From Fibrobacterota bacterium (GTDB lineage Bacteria; Fibrobacterota; Fibrobacteria; UBA11236): 64,000 nucleotides of DNA. Position numbers and translations under genes: made by a program. The notes beneath the pieces were generated by a model. That model was not told the DNA's origin. It did not search any database and worked only from the letters and a program-made list of their open reading frames with translations. Where the stretch lies: contig CANKII010000006.1 of NCBI GenBank assembly GCA_947482115.1, positions 62,001 through 126,000 on the forward strand. The letters run 5' to 3'. Position 1 is the first letter of the stretch; each line of letters starts with the position of its first letter. Positions 52,025 through 60,548 of this stretch are shown piece after piece.

Positions 52025-52043
52025 AGGCTAAACCCCGAACCTC

Positions 52044-53756
52044 ATGCTTGGCTGGAGAGGAGAACTCATAACCGTGGATATTTCGAAGTTGAAGTGGGAG
52101 AGGGGTGGGGCGGACAAATGGTTTTTGGCGGCCATGGTTTTATGTGCCTTGTTCATGTTGAGCTCCGCCTGTTACGGGGTATTTTACAATTATCACACCA
52201 TTCCTCTCATGGATCACTGGGAAACAATCGGGTTATATGATGCCTATTTGAAAAAGGGATTGAATCTTGGAGTTTTTTGGGAACAACACAACGAACACCG
52301 GATTTTATTTCCGAGGATTTTCTTTTTATTGGATTATATCCTGGCCCGGGGTACGGGATATTTATTGATTCCCTTGATCCTTTTGTTGCAAGGTCTTCAT
52401 GTTTTGTTGCTGGGACGCAGTCTCTGGAAAAATGATAGTCTTTCCGGTCGTGACAGGCTGTTTTTTTCCTGTACTGCGATGGCTCTTTGTTTTTGGCTGG
52501 TTCAGAGGGAAAATTTCATCTGGAGTTTTCAGGTGCAATGGGTTTTGAACGGCCTCTTCGCCTCCTTGGCGGCATTCTTTGCCTGCAGGATTGATGACGG
52601 GACAGCGGCCCCAATAAACCGAAGAAACTTCGCATGGGCAGCCCTTTGTTGTTTGGTGGCCGTCTATTCCCTCGCCAACGGAATCTTCATGTGTGCGGTC
52701 CTGCTGGCTGTGATCTGGAAGGCCAATGCTTCACGGGGCATGCAGTTGTTTTGGATTGTGTTCAGTCTGTTCCTGGGTGGATCCTATCTCATGCATTATC
52801 ATTCACCGTCACAGCACTCCTCGATTCTCGGGGCATTCCATCCCCGGACTTTGCATTATTTGCTGGTTTATTTGGGAAACCCTTTTTCAAAGTTCAATAC
52901 ACTTGCCGGAGCACTAGTTGGACTCGTCGGTCTTGTGCTTTTTTTCTTTTTCACCGGTCGTTTTATAATGCTCAAGGGGAAGGCATCCTTTTTCCATAGA
53001 TTCGCATTTTCCCAGATAACTTATCTCGTTTTTACTGCGGTTATCACCGCTGTCGGACGAAACAAGTTTGGCGTCATTCAAGCCACGGCCGGTCGTTATT
53101 GCACGCCGGTTTTGCTCTTCTGGTTTTTTCTGTTAATCCTGGTTTACACAAGCGTTGAAGCTGGCGGGAAAACGGCTCGCAGGATCCGGGTCAGCGTCCT
53201 GTCCTTTCTTTTCCTCATTGTCCTTCCTTTTCAATTAAGGGCGTTGCCACATATGAAGATTGAATACACAAACTTCGACGAGGCTTCCCTGGGTTTAATC
53301 GCCGGCGTGGAAGATACCTCGATGATGTATCGTTACTTGTACCCGAACGATTCTCTCATCTGGGAAAGAAATGAGTTTTTGAAGCTCCATCGGCTTTCCG
53401 TTTACCGGGAGCCTTGGGCACACTTGCTGGATCAACACCTGTTTGAGGAGTATGAATTGGATACGAATTCGGTGCCGGTGGAATTGGAAGAAATCCGTCC
53501 ACTCGATTTTTCTGCTCGCAGAGGTTATTTCGTCAGAGGAAAAATCCGGCTTCCGCTGCTGGGCAAGGCCCCGGAGCTGATTTTTTTCGCCGTTCGGGAC
53601 AGTGTTATTGGCTACGCTAAAACCCTCAAACGCCCTTGCCTAGGTTGTTTCTCGGGCTACGTGAGAGGCTTGGAAAACAAATCGTTCGACATGTACGGCT
53701 TGGAAAATCAAAACTCTCGCCGAATTTTTAAAATCGCGACATACCGCGACCATTAG
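52044..53756 (+). CDS. Large membrane protein, GT-C-like, unknown acceptor
   Basis: A 570-residue protein with ~10 hydrophobic segments and a ~170-residue C-terminal soluble domain. It may start at ATG 52044 or GTG 52074 (AGGAG upstream of both codons is imperfectly spaced). The first periplasmic loop has PLMDHWETIG and FWEQHNEHRILFPRIFF, the acidic/His loop seen in many GT-C-fold transferases using polyprenyl-phosphate sugars. No named family is recognised. Its 3' end overlaps the convergent epimerase gene by 4 bp. Part of the C-terminal domain (GCFSGYVRGLEN to RRIFKI) recurs in a decayed form at 57002-57181. A role in decorating the polymer is an inference. Confidence 0.68.
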   Translation: MLGWRGELITVDISKLKWERGGADKWFLAAMVLCALFMLSSACYGVFYNYHTIPLMDHWETIGLYDAYLKKGLNLGVFWEQHNEHRILFPRIFFLLDYILARGTGYLLIPLILLLQGLHVLLLGRSLWKNDSLSGRDRLFFSCTAMALCFWLVQRENFIWSFQVQWVLNGLFASLAAFFACRIDDGTAAPINRRNFAWAALCCLVAVYSLANGIFMCAVLLAVIWKANASRGMQLFWIVFSLFLGGSYLMHYHSPSQHSSILGAFHPRTLHYLLVYLGNPFSKFNTLAGALVGLVGLVLFFFFTGRFIMLKGKASFFHRFAFSQITYLVFTAVITAVGRNKFGVIQATAGRYCTPVLLFWFFLLILVYTSVEAGGKTARRIRVSVLSFLFLIVLPFQLRALPHMKIEYTNFDEASLGLIAGVEDTSMMYRYLYPNDSLIWERNEFLKLHRLSVYREPWAHLLDQHLFEEYELDTNSVPVELEEIRPLDFSARRGYFVRGKIRLPLLGKAPELIFFAVRDSVIGYAKTLKRPCLGCFSGYVRGLENKSFDMYGLENQNSRRIFKIATYRDH

Positions 53757-54823
53757 CGCCGAAGCAAAAGATCCTCAAGTTGTGGGCGGTAATCCTTAAG
53801 CCACAAGAAAACCTCTTCCAAGATATTTTGGACGGACTTCCCGGGAGACCAACCCGTTTCGGAGGTGATAAGGCTGTTGTCGGAGACGTAGTAGGGAATA
53901 TCCGCCGGATGGGTGTCGGGTACCGAATCGATTTCGAGGGATTTTCTGATCAGAGATGAACAGAGCCGGGAAAGTTCCCGTATCGAAATACTGTTGCCGA
54001 CTCCTCCGCCGACATTATAAGTCTTGCCGGAGTATTTGGGCATGTTTCCGATTTGGATTTTGAGCAATTCATAAAGATCCGACACATGCAGGATATCCCG
54101 AACCTGCCTGCCGCCGCCCCCGAAACCGATATAGGTTAAATGTCCTCCGTATAGAAACTGGGAAGCCCACAGTGTTATAAAGCCCTGATCCACTTTTCCC
54201 ATTTGCCAGGGACCCGTCAATACCCCGCACCGGTTTACAATTGTCTCAAGTCCATACATGGAGGCATATTCCTGAATGAACAATTCGGAACTCAATTTTG
54301 TCGCGCCGTACAGGGATCGGACGCCTTCCAAGGGAAAATTCTCCGCGATCCCATGTTCGGACCAGCCAACCCCCTTTTTGCCGGAAGGAATGGAAAATCT
54401 TTCCCCGCTCTCTTCCAAAGGCAGTTGCCGAATGGCATGAATGGGGTAGACCCGGCTGGTGGAAAGAAAGACGAACTGGGCCCCACGTTCCCGCGCGAAC
54501 TCGAGACAATTGAGCGTTCCGGAGAGATTGGTATTGATAAGGTAGCGCGGATCTCCGTGATAGCCCGCTTGGACGGAGGGTTCGGCGGAGCATTCCAGGA
54601 TGAGATCCGTCTTTCCGAGGGATTCGATATCTTCACGGTTCCGGATGTCCCCGTGAACGAACTCGATTCCGCTTTTTTTAAGACGGGGCAGGATCAATTC
54701 CGATCCCCGGCGTTTCAGATTATCGAGAGCGATGACGCGATCCTCCGGAAAATCGCGTTTCCAATATTGCCCGAGATTTGATCCCACGAAACCGGCGCCA
54801 CCCGTTATCAGGATATTACGCAT
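53753..54823 (-). CDS. NAD-dependent nucleotide-sugar epimerase/dehydratase (extended SDR)
   Basis: A 356-residue extended short-chain dehydrogenase. ILITGGAGFVGSNLGQ is the NAD-binding loop, STSRVYP carries the catalytic serine and SLYGATKLSSELFIQEY the YxxxK pair. NRCGVLTGPWQMGKVDQG and GGRQVRDILHVSDL are typical of the CDP-paratose/CDP-tyvelose 2-epimerase branch; ECSAEPSVQAGY also fits. It is the third gene of a minus-strand operon with the GT2 and the second epimerase. The product would supply a nucleotide sugar for the repeat unit; whether the substrate is CDP-linked is unknown, as no CDP-sugar synthesis genes are visible. Confidence 0.85.
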   Translation of the reverse strand: MRNILITGGAGFVGSNLGQYWKRDFPEDRVIALDNLKRRGSELILPRLKKSGIEFVHGDIRNREDIESLGKTDLILECSAEPSVQAGYHGDPRYLINTNLSGTLNCLEFARERGAQFVFLSTSRVYPIHAIRQLPLEESGERFSIPSGKKGVGWSEHGIAENFPLEGVRSLYGATKLSSELFIQEYASMYGLETIVNRCGVLTGPWQMGKVDQGFITLWASQFLYGGHLTYIGFGGGGRQVRDILHVSDLYELLKIQIGNMPKYSGKTYNVGGGVGNSISIRELSRLCSSLIRKSLEIDSVPDTHPADIPYYVSDNSLITSETGWSPGKSVQNILEEVFLWLKDYRPQLEDLLLRR

Positions 54824-54827
54824 GGGT

Positions 54828-55682
54828 TCAGGGGTTCCGTCCGTTTAGGTGGATGCTTTCGTTTTTTTTGAGATAGTCCTGCGAACAGAGCCATTTTTCT
54901 ATAAAGCAGTACATCACGATGAAGAGGTACCGGCTCCCCATTTCCTTGATTTTCAGTTTGGATTCCCCGCTCTTGCGGTTTTGCCAACTGTTCGGCAGTA
55001 CGGCGTATGAGTAACCCCTGATAATGGCCTTTAAGGGCAATTCGACCGTCAAATTAAAGTGGTGACTGAGGAATGGTTTGAGCCCGTGCAGAACGTCGGC
55101 CCTATACATTTTGAATGCGTTGGTGACATCGTTGTATTTCAAGCCGAACAACGCCCGAATCATATGATTGAAAACCCTGTTTAGCCTGAGTTTCAAGAAA
55201 GGGTAGTCTTTGACCTTCGAGTTCGAAATAAATCTGGACCCGAAGACACAGTCATACCCTTCCAGCATTTTTCTGTAAAATCGTACTACATCATGGGGAG
55301 AATCCGATCCATCCGCCATTACGATGACGGCGGCGTCCCCTTGGATGTTCTCCAGGCCTTTTCGCACGGCGAGTCCGAAACCATTCGGACTCGGATTGAA
55401 AATGGTTCGCAAGGTCCCTATTTCCCCTTTTAGCCCCTCCAGGACCTCGTGGGTGTGATCCCGGCTGTTGTCGTTCACCACCAGGATTTCGTGCGGGATG
55501 TTATTTTGCACGACAATCCGGTGCAGTTCGCGGAGGGTTTCCGAAATGGAGTCGCCCTCGTTATGGGCTGGAATGACGATGGATAGCTTCAAGGATTGCT
55601 TTTCCGATTTTTTCGCGTTGGCAAAATAAGGCTCAAGCCGTAATGAGTTCCCGCTCGGAGGTGGCGACAACGATTTCCTCAA
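54828..55682 (-). CDS. Glycosyltransferase family 2, dolichyl-phosphate-mannose-synthase-like
   Basis: Up to 284 residues. The longest frame starts at 55682 inside the upstream epimerase gene (50-bp overlap); TTG 55592, just before the catalytic domain, is a credible alternative. Motifs: [61 protein letters not shown] and [11 protein letters not shown], as in DPM1/ArnC-type enzymes. [18 protein letters not shown] is a good acceptor-loop match. Such enzymes move a sugar onto polyprenyl phosphate, giving the donor used by GT-C membrane enzymes such as the neighbour at 52044. It is placed between two epimerase genes. Confidence 0.85.
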   Translation of the reverse strand: MRKSLSPPPSGNSLRLEPYFANAKKSEKQSLKLSIVIPAHNEGDSISETLRELHRIVVQNNIPHEILVVNDNSRDHTHEVLEGLKGEIGTLRTIFNPSPNGFGLAVRKGLENIQGDAAVIVMADGSDSPHDVVRFYRKMLEGYDCVFGSRFISNSKVKDYPFLKLRLNRVFNHMIRALFGLKYNDVTNAFKMYRADVLHGLKPFLSHHFNLTVELPLKAIIRGYSYAVLPNSWQNRKSGESKLKIKEMGSRYLFIVMYCFIEKWLCSQDYLKKNESIHLNGRNP

Positions 55683-56706
55683 TGATTCGATTTATATCGT
55701 ATTGGTATTTCCAGTTGGGGTAATCCCTTTGGAATCTGCGAACGTCGCTAATCCACCAGATGTGATCTCCCGCCCGATTTTCCGGTGAGATACTGTACTT
55801 CAGTTCTCTACCGGAGCATCTTTTGATCAGTTCAATGGCTTCGAGAACGGAACAATTGCTGTGCCTGCCGCCGCCCATATTGTAAACAGCGGCTTCACGC
55901 GGCTTTTCGAAGAAGTTCCAAAAGGCGGAAATAAGATCGGCGCTATGAATATTGTCTCGCACCTGTTTTCCCTTGTAGCCATAAATAGTGTATTCCCGGC
56001 CAATCAGGGCGCATTTCACCATGTACGCCAGAAAACCATGCAGTTCCGTTCCAGAATGCGCAGGTCCCGTTAGGCACCCTCCCCTGAAAACCGCCGTCTT
56101 GAGGTTGAAATAACGTCCGTATTCCTGTACCATGATGTCAGCCGCCAGCTTGGAGGCCCCGAAAATGCTGTGCTTGGATTGATCCACGCTCATGCTTTCA
56201 TCGATACCGAATTCATGATAGGGGTGCTTTTCTTCGATCTCCCAGCGCGAGTTCTTTTCTACCAAGGGCAGCCGGTTGGGCGTGTCGCCGTAAACCTTGT
56301 TTGTGCTGGTGAAAATGAAAGTCGCCCCCGGGCAGTGGCTTAAAAAGGCGGTTAACAGATGAAGCGTTCCCGTGGCGTTGACGTGAAAATCGGTCAGAGG
56401 TTCCTTGGCGGCCCAATCGTGAGACGGTTGTGCGGCCGTGTGGATAACGAGGACGATTTCTTTCCCGTAATGCCGGAAAAGATTTTTTACCGCGCTTTCG
56501 TCGCGAATATCGAAATCGTAATGGGTATAGCGCGGATATTTTTCTCCCAGAAGTTTCCGGTTCCAAATAGTCGAGCCATCCTTACCGAAAAAATACTCGC
56601 GCAGATTGTTGTCGACACCCGCGATTTCAAAACCTTTGTCGTGAAAAAATTTGACGGCTTCGCTCCCAATCAATCCGGCGGAGCCCGTGATTACAACAAC
56701 ACTCAT
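55633..56706 (-). CDS. CDP-paratose 2-epimerase-like NAD-dependent epimerase
   Basis: A 357-residue extended [22 protein letters not shown] binds [16 protein letters not shown] holds the active-site serine region and [19 protein letters not shown] the family's YxxxK position with phenylalanine in place of tyrosine, as written [26 protein letters not shown] and [20 protein letters not shown] match CDP-paratose (tyvelose) 2-epimerases closely. It is the first gene of the minus-strand operon. The Phe in place of Tyr is conserved in some tyvelose epimerase relatives, but should be noted. Product: an epimerised nucleotide sugar for the surface glycan. Confidence 0.85.
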   Translation of the reverse strand: MSVVVITGSAGLIGSEAVKFFHDKGFEIAGVDNNLREYFFGKDGSTIWNRKLLGEKYPRYTHYDFDIRDESAVKNLFRHYGKEIVLVIHTAAQPSHDWAAKEPLTDFHVNATGTLHLLTAFLSHCPGATFIFTSTNKVYGDTPNRLPLVEKNSRWEIEEKHPYHEFGIDESMSVDQSKHSIFGASKLAADIMVQEYGRYFNLKTAVFRGGCLTGPAHSGTELHGFLAYMVKCALIGREYTIYGYKGKQVRDNIHSADLISAFWNFFEKPREAAVYNMGGGRHSNCSVLEAIELIKRCSGRELKYSISPENRAGDHIWWISDVRRFQRDYPNWKYQYDINRIIEEIVVATSERELITA

Positions 56707-57001
56707 AATGGGGCAAAGTAGCTCACAGGTTCCAAAACAACAAGATCTCTTCGTGGAGAGCGATCCGCTACGAATGAACCGCTTTTTGCTTGTCGAGATT
56801 TATGAACTTGGTTGGATAAACTCATCAAAACACCCCTAGAGCAATTGCCTGTGGAACAAATGAAATAAAGGTTGAGAATTGGACAACATTTGTGGTGAGC
56901 CTGTTGAATCATAGGGAGTTTGGAAATGGGAACCCGATTCTCAACTCCTCCAAAAACCGGAGCTTTCAGGAAAGATTCAGGTAATTTCAATAGAAGTAGG
57001 T

Positions 57002-57181
57002 ACTATTTTGAACGACCATGGAATTGGATACGAATTCCGCGCCGGGGCAGCATTGTTGGCTGCCCTAATGCCTTCTTGCCGAGGTTGTTTCTCAGGCTAT
57101 CTGACAAGCTTGGAAAAGCAAAACTTTCGCCGGATTTATAAAATAGGTAGTTTGATTGTGACCTTAAAGAAAGCGGCTTAA
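57002..57181 (+). pseudogene. Decayed copy of the 3' end of the GT-C-like gene (52044-53756)
   Basis: Within the 479-bp gap 56707-57185, the bases from ~57002 align with 53440-53756. GAATTGGATACGAATTC is shared at 57018 and 53454, and the later part reads GCFSGYLTSLEKQNFRRIYKI against GCFSGYVRGLEN...QNSRRIFKI of the intact gene. The two matching blocks are in different frames and the middle is deleted (including one of two direct GLEN repeats), so this is a frameshifted remnant. It ends at a TAA at 57179-57181, 4 bp before the Wzz-like gene. The rest of the gap (56707-57001) has no recognisable gene; it should hold the promoters of the epimerase operon and of the Wzz-like gene. Confidence 0.75.
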
Positions 57182-57185
57182 CCCA

Positions 57186-58391
57186 ATGTCAAACGTCAGT
57201 GGATTTGATATTCTATTGCGCCTTTTCCGCATTATGGTACTCAGGAAAAAGCTGATTTTATTCATCGCTTTAGCCCCCACCCTGATATGTCTAATCGTGG
57301 TTATGGTTTCGAAAAGCACTTATGTGGCTGAAGCCCTTATTAAACCACCCTCAAGCGACAATTCCTCGCCTCTTGAAGCCGCTTTCAAGGAATCGGGTGC
57401 CGGAAGTTTGCTGGGCTCCTTCATGGGTGGTGCGGGAACTGGAGAAAACGATTGCATCAGTATTTTCAAATCCGTGCTTTTTGAAAGGCTGATTATAGAG
57501 CGGTTTGATCTGGAAACCGTTTGGGAATTAAAGAAGGATGGGAAGCCAAAGGGGAAAATTTATTTCGCGGATGTAGCGAAACAATTCCAAAGATATGCAG
57601 GCATTGAACTCACCGAGGAAAATGCCATTCGAATTACAATGAGAGATGAGTCTCCCGAGCGGGCCCGGGATATTGTTTCTTTCATGATCCGAACGCTGGA
57701 CAGTTTATATACCGACATACAGAGAACGGCCACCCAACGCAGGCTGGAATATGTGGATCGGCGTTTGGCAATGGCGGAGGCCGAAATGAAAGGCACAGAG
57801 GATTCGCTGGTGGCTTTTCAGAACCGGCACAACCTTATCGTTCCAGAAGCCCAGGTAAAGCTGATCCTTGAGAACGCCACCCAGACCGAATTGCAGGTGG
57901 AAACTTTAAAAGAGCAACTGGCTTTGGAAGCTGCTTTGCGGGGAACTTCCAGCGCCAAATACCAAGATTTGATGACACAAAAAAATCTTATGCAGCAGGC
58001 TCTTCAGGGTCAGCTAAGGAGTCACGCCGATTCCAATTCGCTTATTCTACCCGCCCGCACACTCCCTGCGCTTGCCAATGAATACTTTCGCTACCAGAGA
58101 GCTTATACCGTCAGGCTGGGAGTTTATAAATACCTGGTTCAACAGGTTGAAGCTTTGAAATTGGAAGCGAACAAAAATGTTCAGGTTATTTCTGTCATCG
58201 ATCCTCCTTGGAACAATGATAAAAGGGTTTCTCCAAAGAGACGTGTCATGTTGGAAACAACCCTGATCCTTTCATTCATTCTAGCCTTGGTCGTTGCGGT
58301 TTTAAAGACGAAGTGGGAGAAGTATCGTGAGGAAAATCCGGAATCCCTTACGCTGGTCATGGAAATAAAAAAGAATCTCTTAAAGTTTTGA
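57186..58391 (+). CDS. Chain-length determinant protein (Wzz-like, PCP)
   Basis: A 401-residue inner-membrane protein with helices at ~20-42 (LILFIALAPTLICLIVVMVS) and ~355-375 (TTLILSFILALVVAVLKT), the two-helix layout of polysaccharide co-polymerases. The periplasmic part has a globular start (YVAEALIKPPSSDN, SLLGSFMGG) and coiled coil at ~185-290. The proline-rich IDPPWNNDKRVSPKRR before the second helix is the standard PCP motif. It lacks a kinase domain, unlike the region-1 protein, so it is of the Wzz or PCP-2b-without-kinase type. It should regulate chain length of the region-4 polymer together with the Wza at 59121. Confidence 0.88.
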   Translation: MSNVSGFDILLRLFRIMVLRKKLILFIALAPTLICLIVVMVSKSTYVAEALIKPPSSDNSSPLEAAFKESGAGSLLGSFMGGAGTGENDCISIFKSVLFERLIIERFDLETVWELKKDGKPKGKIYFADVAKQFQRYAGIELTEENAIRITMRDESPERARDIVSFMIRTLDSLYTDIQRTATQRRLEYVDRRLAMAEAEMKGTEDSLVAFQNRHNLIVPEAQVKLILENATQTELQVETLKEQLALEAALRGTSSAKYQDLMTQKNLMQQALQGQLRSHADSNSLILPARTLPALANEYFRYQRAYTVRLGVYKYLVQQVEALKLEANKNVQVISVIDPPWNNDKRVSPKRRVMLETTLILSFILALVVAVLKTKWEKYREENPESLTLVMEIKKNLLKF

Positions 58392-58429
58392 TTCCATCAC
58401 GCCTCACTGGATTTTGAAGACGATTTATA

Positions 58430-59134
58430 ATGAGCCAATTGCGCAGTTCCAGTCCTTTTTTTAATCCCGGCCCCCCGGCGGAAGTCGGCCAAGCGGACGT
58501 GGAAATCATGGCTTTTTTGAAAGAGCGGGTGGAAGGGGAAATTTTAGACATGGGGGGAGGTCGAGGAGCCTATGCCCATGCATTGCAGGAATGCGGATAT
58601 CAAATAACTTTGGCGGAAAAAAATCCGACTTGCTTGGAGGAGGTTCAAAGGTTAGGGATTCCTGTTCTGGACATGAACGTCAAATCTTGGGGGGATCTAA
58701 AAGGAATGTTTGATACCGTGATTCTTATAGAAGTTTTGGAACACGTGGAAGATCCGCTGGAGTTTCTTGGAAACATCCTCTCTTGCGCCAGGAAAAAAGT
58801 TCTACTTACTGTACCTTGTAACGATGATTTTGAAGAACTTTTTAGATTGGGACTTACTTATAATCACATTGCCGTTTCGGATCACATCCAGCAGTTTACT
58901 AGTAGAGATATAACCCAGCTTTTTGAAAAATTGGGGTGCCGCTATGAAATTCATAAAGGCGGGCATCTTTTTCCACAATCCGTTTTCCCGATACTTCGTA
59001 AAACCATGAAGAAGCATCCTGCGGCAGAATTGGCGTTATTACCGATCCGGCTTCTGAACAAGCTCGGAGTATTAGAAAAGCAGTTTCCCGTCCGTATTTT
59101 TGCTGAAGTTTATCCGTCGGTTAAAGCCCATTAA
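58430..59134 (+). CDS. Class I SAM-dependent methyltransferase
   Basis: A 234-residue cytoplasmic protein. ILDMGGGRGAYAHAL is SAM motif I; ITLAEKNP is motif II; TVILIEVLEHVEDPLEFL is the motif IV/VI region of methyltransferase type 11/23 folds. Conserved TVPCND and SDHIQQFTSRDI follow. It probably methylates a sugar or terminal residue of the polysaccharide, which in some O-antigens stops chain growth. It overlaps the convergent Wza gene by 14 bp at its 3' end. Confidence 0.85.
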   Translation: MSQLRSSSPFFNPGPPAEVGQADVEIMAFLKERVEGEILDMGGGRGAYAHALQECGYQITLAEKNPTCLEEVQRLGIPVLDMNVKSWGDLKGMFDTVILIEVLEHVEDPLEFLGNILSCARKKVLLTVPCNDDFEELFRLGLTYNHIAVSDHIQQFTSRDITQLFEKLGCRYEIHKGGHLFPQSVFPILRKTMKKHPAAELALLPIRLLNKLGVLEKQFPVRIFAEVYPSVKAH

Positions 59135-60329
59135 GGCTCAGAAGTGCGAGCGTAAGGCTGACAAAACTGAGAATAACCGGCGTATAGATCAGGAATTTTT
59201 GCTCGAAGTTTTGACCCACATAAACAGCATCCCCGGGGGACAGTACGCTTTGCAGGGAAAGTTTTTCCCGTCGCCCGTCTTTGTGGATCACCTCTATTTT
59301 TCTGGATATTTTGCTGCTGGTTAACAGGCCGGCTTCCGAGATGTATTGGATGATTTTATAGTCGGAATGATAGGGGATAAATCCGGGTTTCGAAATGGCC
59401 CCGGCGACGAAGATTTTTTGTTTTGAAGGCAGGGCTTCAATACGCGCTTCGGAACGCGGTTCGTAGATCGCTGCTTCGCTTGGAGAAAGGAGGGTGTCTT
59501 TGCCGTCTTTTTCGCTCACCAAGATGGCCGTGTAAGGGTCGGAAGGCGAAAGGGAATACGATTTGAAAATCACATCCCTTACGGTTTCTCCCGGAACCAA
59601 TTGAATTATAAAAGATCCTGAATCTCTTACAATCGTTGCCCATGATTGCTTAAAGTCAAGAAAAGGGATCTGTATGACGCTGCCCTGCGTTAAATAGGGG
59701 TTGGATTGAAGGTCACCTTCTTTGAGAAATTTGCTGAGATTAATGGTCTGAACCGAACCATCAACGGCCTGAATTCGAACATTCCCCTTTTGTGCCATGA
59801 CCGAAAAACCCTTGGCTATTTTCAAGGCGTCGGATACGCGGAAATTCCCCGGAACTTGATGTACACCCGGCTCATTTACCGCACCGGTTACAAAAATTCT
59901 CATAGTTTTAGGTTTGGATAGATTGACAAAACAATTGGTTCGCTTGTACGAGGCTTGCAAATTATCCAGAATAATTTTTTTGGCCTCGGTTAACGTCAAA
60001 CCTTCCAAATGAATGATTCCAATCCGGTTCAAGACAATGTTGCCTTCAGGAGTCACCTGCTTTTCCACCGATGAAGCATCGAAAAATATTTGAAACAAAT
60101 CTCCCGGACCGATTTTATAGAGGCTGTCCATTTGCGGGTAATCCCCGATAAACGGATCCAGATCCGATTTTAAGCTGGAAGGTGAATAATCCGATCCCTG
60201 ATATTTCGACAGCGAGTGCATTCCGCCGAAGTTTGATTCATCGGGATCCAATGCAGAAGCTCCAGACCAGAGCAGTAAAAATGTTATGAGTACGAATTGA
60301 AAACGGAAAACTGATGGAATTTTCTTCAT
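59121..60329 (-). CDS. Polysaccharide export outer-membrane protein (Wza-like) with SLBB domains
   Basis: A 402-residue exported protein (signal ending near SGASA) without a lipobox cysteine. The export domain has YKIGPGDLFQIFF (~75), then two or more SLBB domains: RIFVTGAVNEPGVHQVPGNF and KIFVAGAISKPGFIPY. The last 22 residues (FLIYTPVILSFVSLTLALLSL) are a hydrophobic helix, likely the outer-membrane helix of the Wza barrel. This is the second Wza-like gene in the window; with the Wzz-like protein at 57186 it serves the region-4 polymer. No terminator is seen between it and the methyltransferase gene. Confidence 0.9.
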   Translation of the reverse strand: MKKIPSVFRFQFVLITFLLLWSGASALDPDESNFGGMHSLSKYQGSDYSPSSLKSDLDPFIGDYPQMDSLYKIGPGDLFQIFFDASSVEKQVTPEGNIVLNRIGIIHLEGLTLTEAKKIILDNLQASYKRTNCFVNLSKPKTMRIFVTGAVNEPGVHQVPGNFRVSDALKIAKGFSVMAQKGNVRIQAVDGSVQTINLSKFLKEGDLQSNPYLTQGSVIQIPFLDFKQSWATIVRDSGSFIIQLVPGETVRDVIFKSYSLSPSDPYTAILVSEKDGKDTLLSPSEAAIYEPRSEARIEALPSKQKIFVAGAISKPGFIPYHSDYKIIQYISEAGLLTSSKISRKIEVIHKDGRREKLSLQSVLSPGDAVYVGQNFEQKFLIYTPVILSFVSLTLALLSLNGL

Positions 60330-60380
60330 AGGAAAATGAATATATAAATCCCAATGCAGGGAATTTAATGGAAGAAATTA

Positions 60381-60453
60381 AGCCACTTACCGGATTTGAA
60401 CCGATGACCTACTCATTACGAATGAGCCGCTCTACCAACTGAGCTAAAGTGGC
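60381..60453 (-). tRNA. tRNA-Thr (anticodon CGT)
   Basis: A complete cloverleaf on the minus strand: acceptor GCCACTT/AAGTGGC, D arm TAGCTCAGTTGGTAGAGC, anticodon arm GCTCA-TTCGTAA-TGAGT giving CGT, T arm TCGGTTCAAATCCGG. Discriminator is U. Unlike tRNA-Pro, CCA is not encoded. 73 nt. Confidence 0.96.
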
Positions 60454-60548
60454 ATGGAAGGGGTGTAAAGCTAGCCTGCGTTCGCTGTTTTTGCCAACCA
60501 ATTGCCGTTCAGGATGGTTAAATTTGAGCCCTTTTCAAGGAAGATCCC

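Noticed and set aside
56920-57141. Open frame of 73 codons between the epimerase and Wzz-like genes
   Set aside because: It is an out-of-frame reading of the remnant of the GT-C-like gene.
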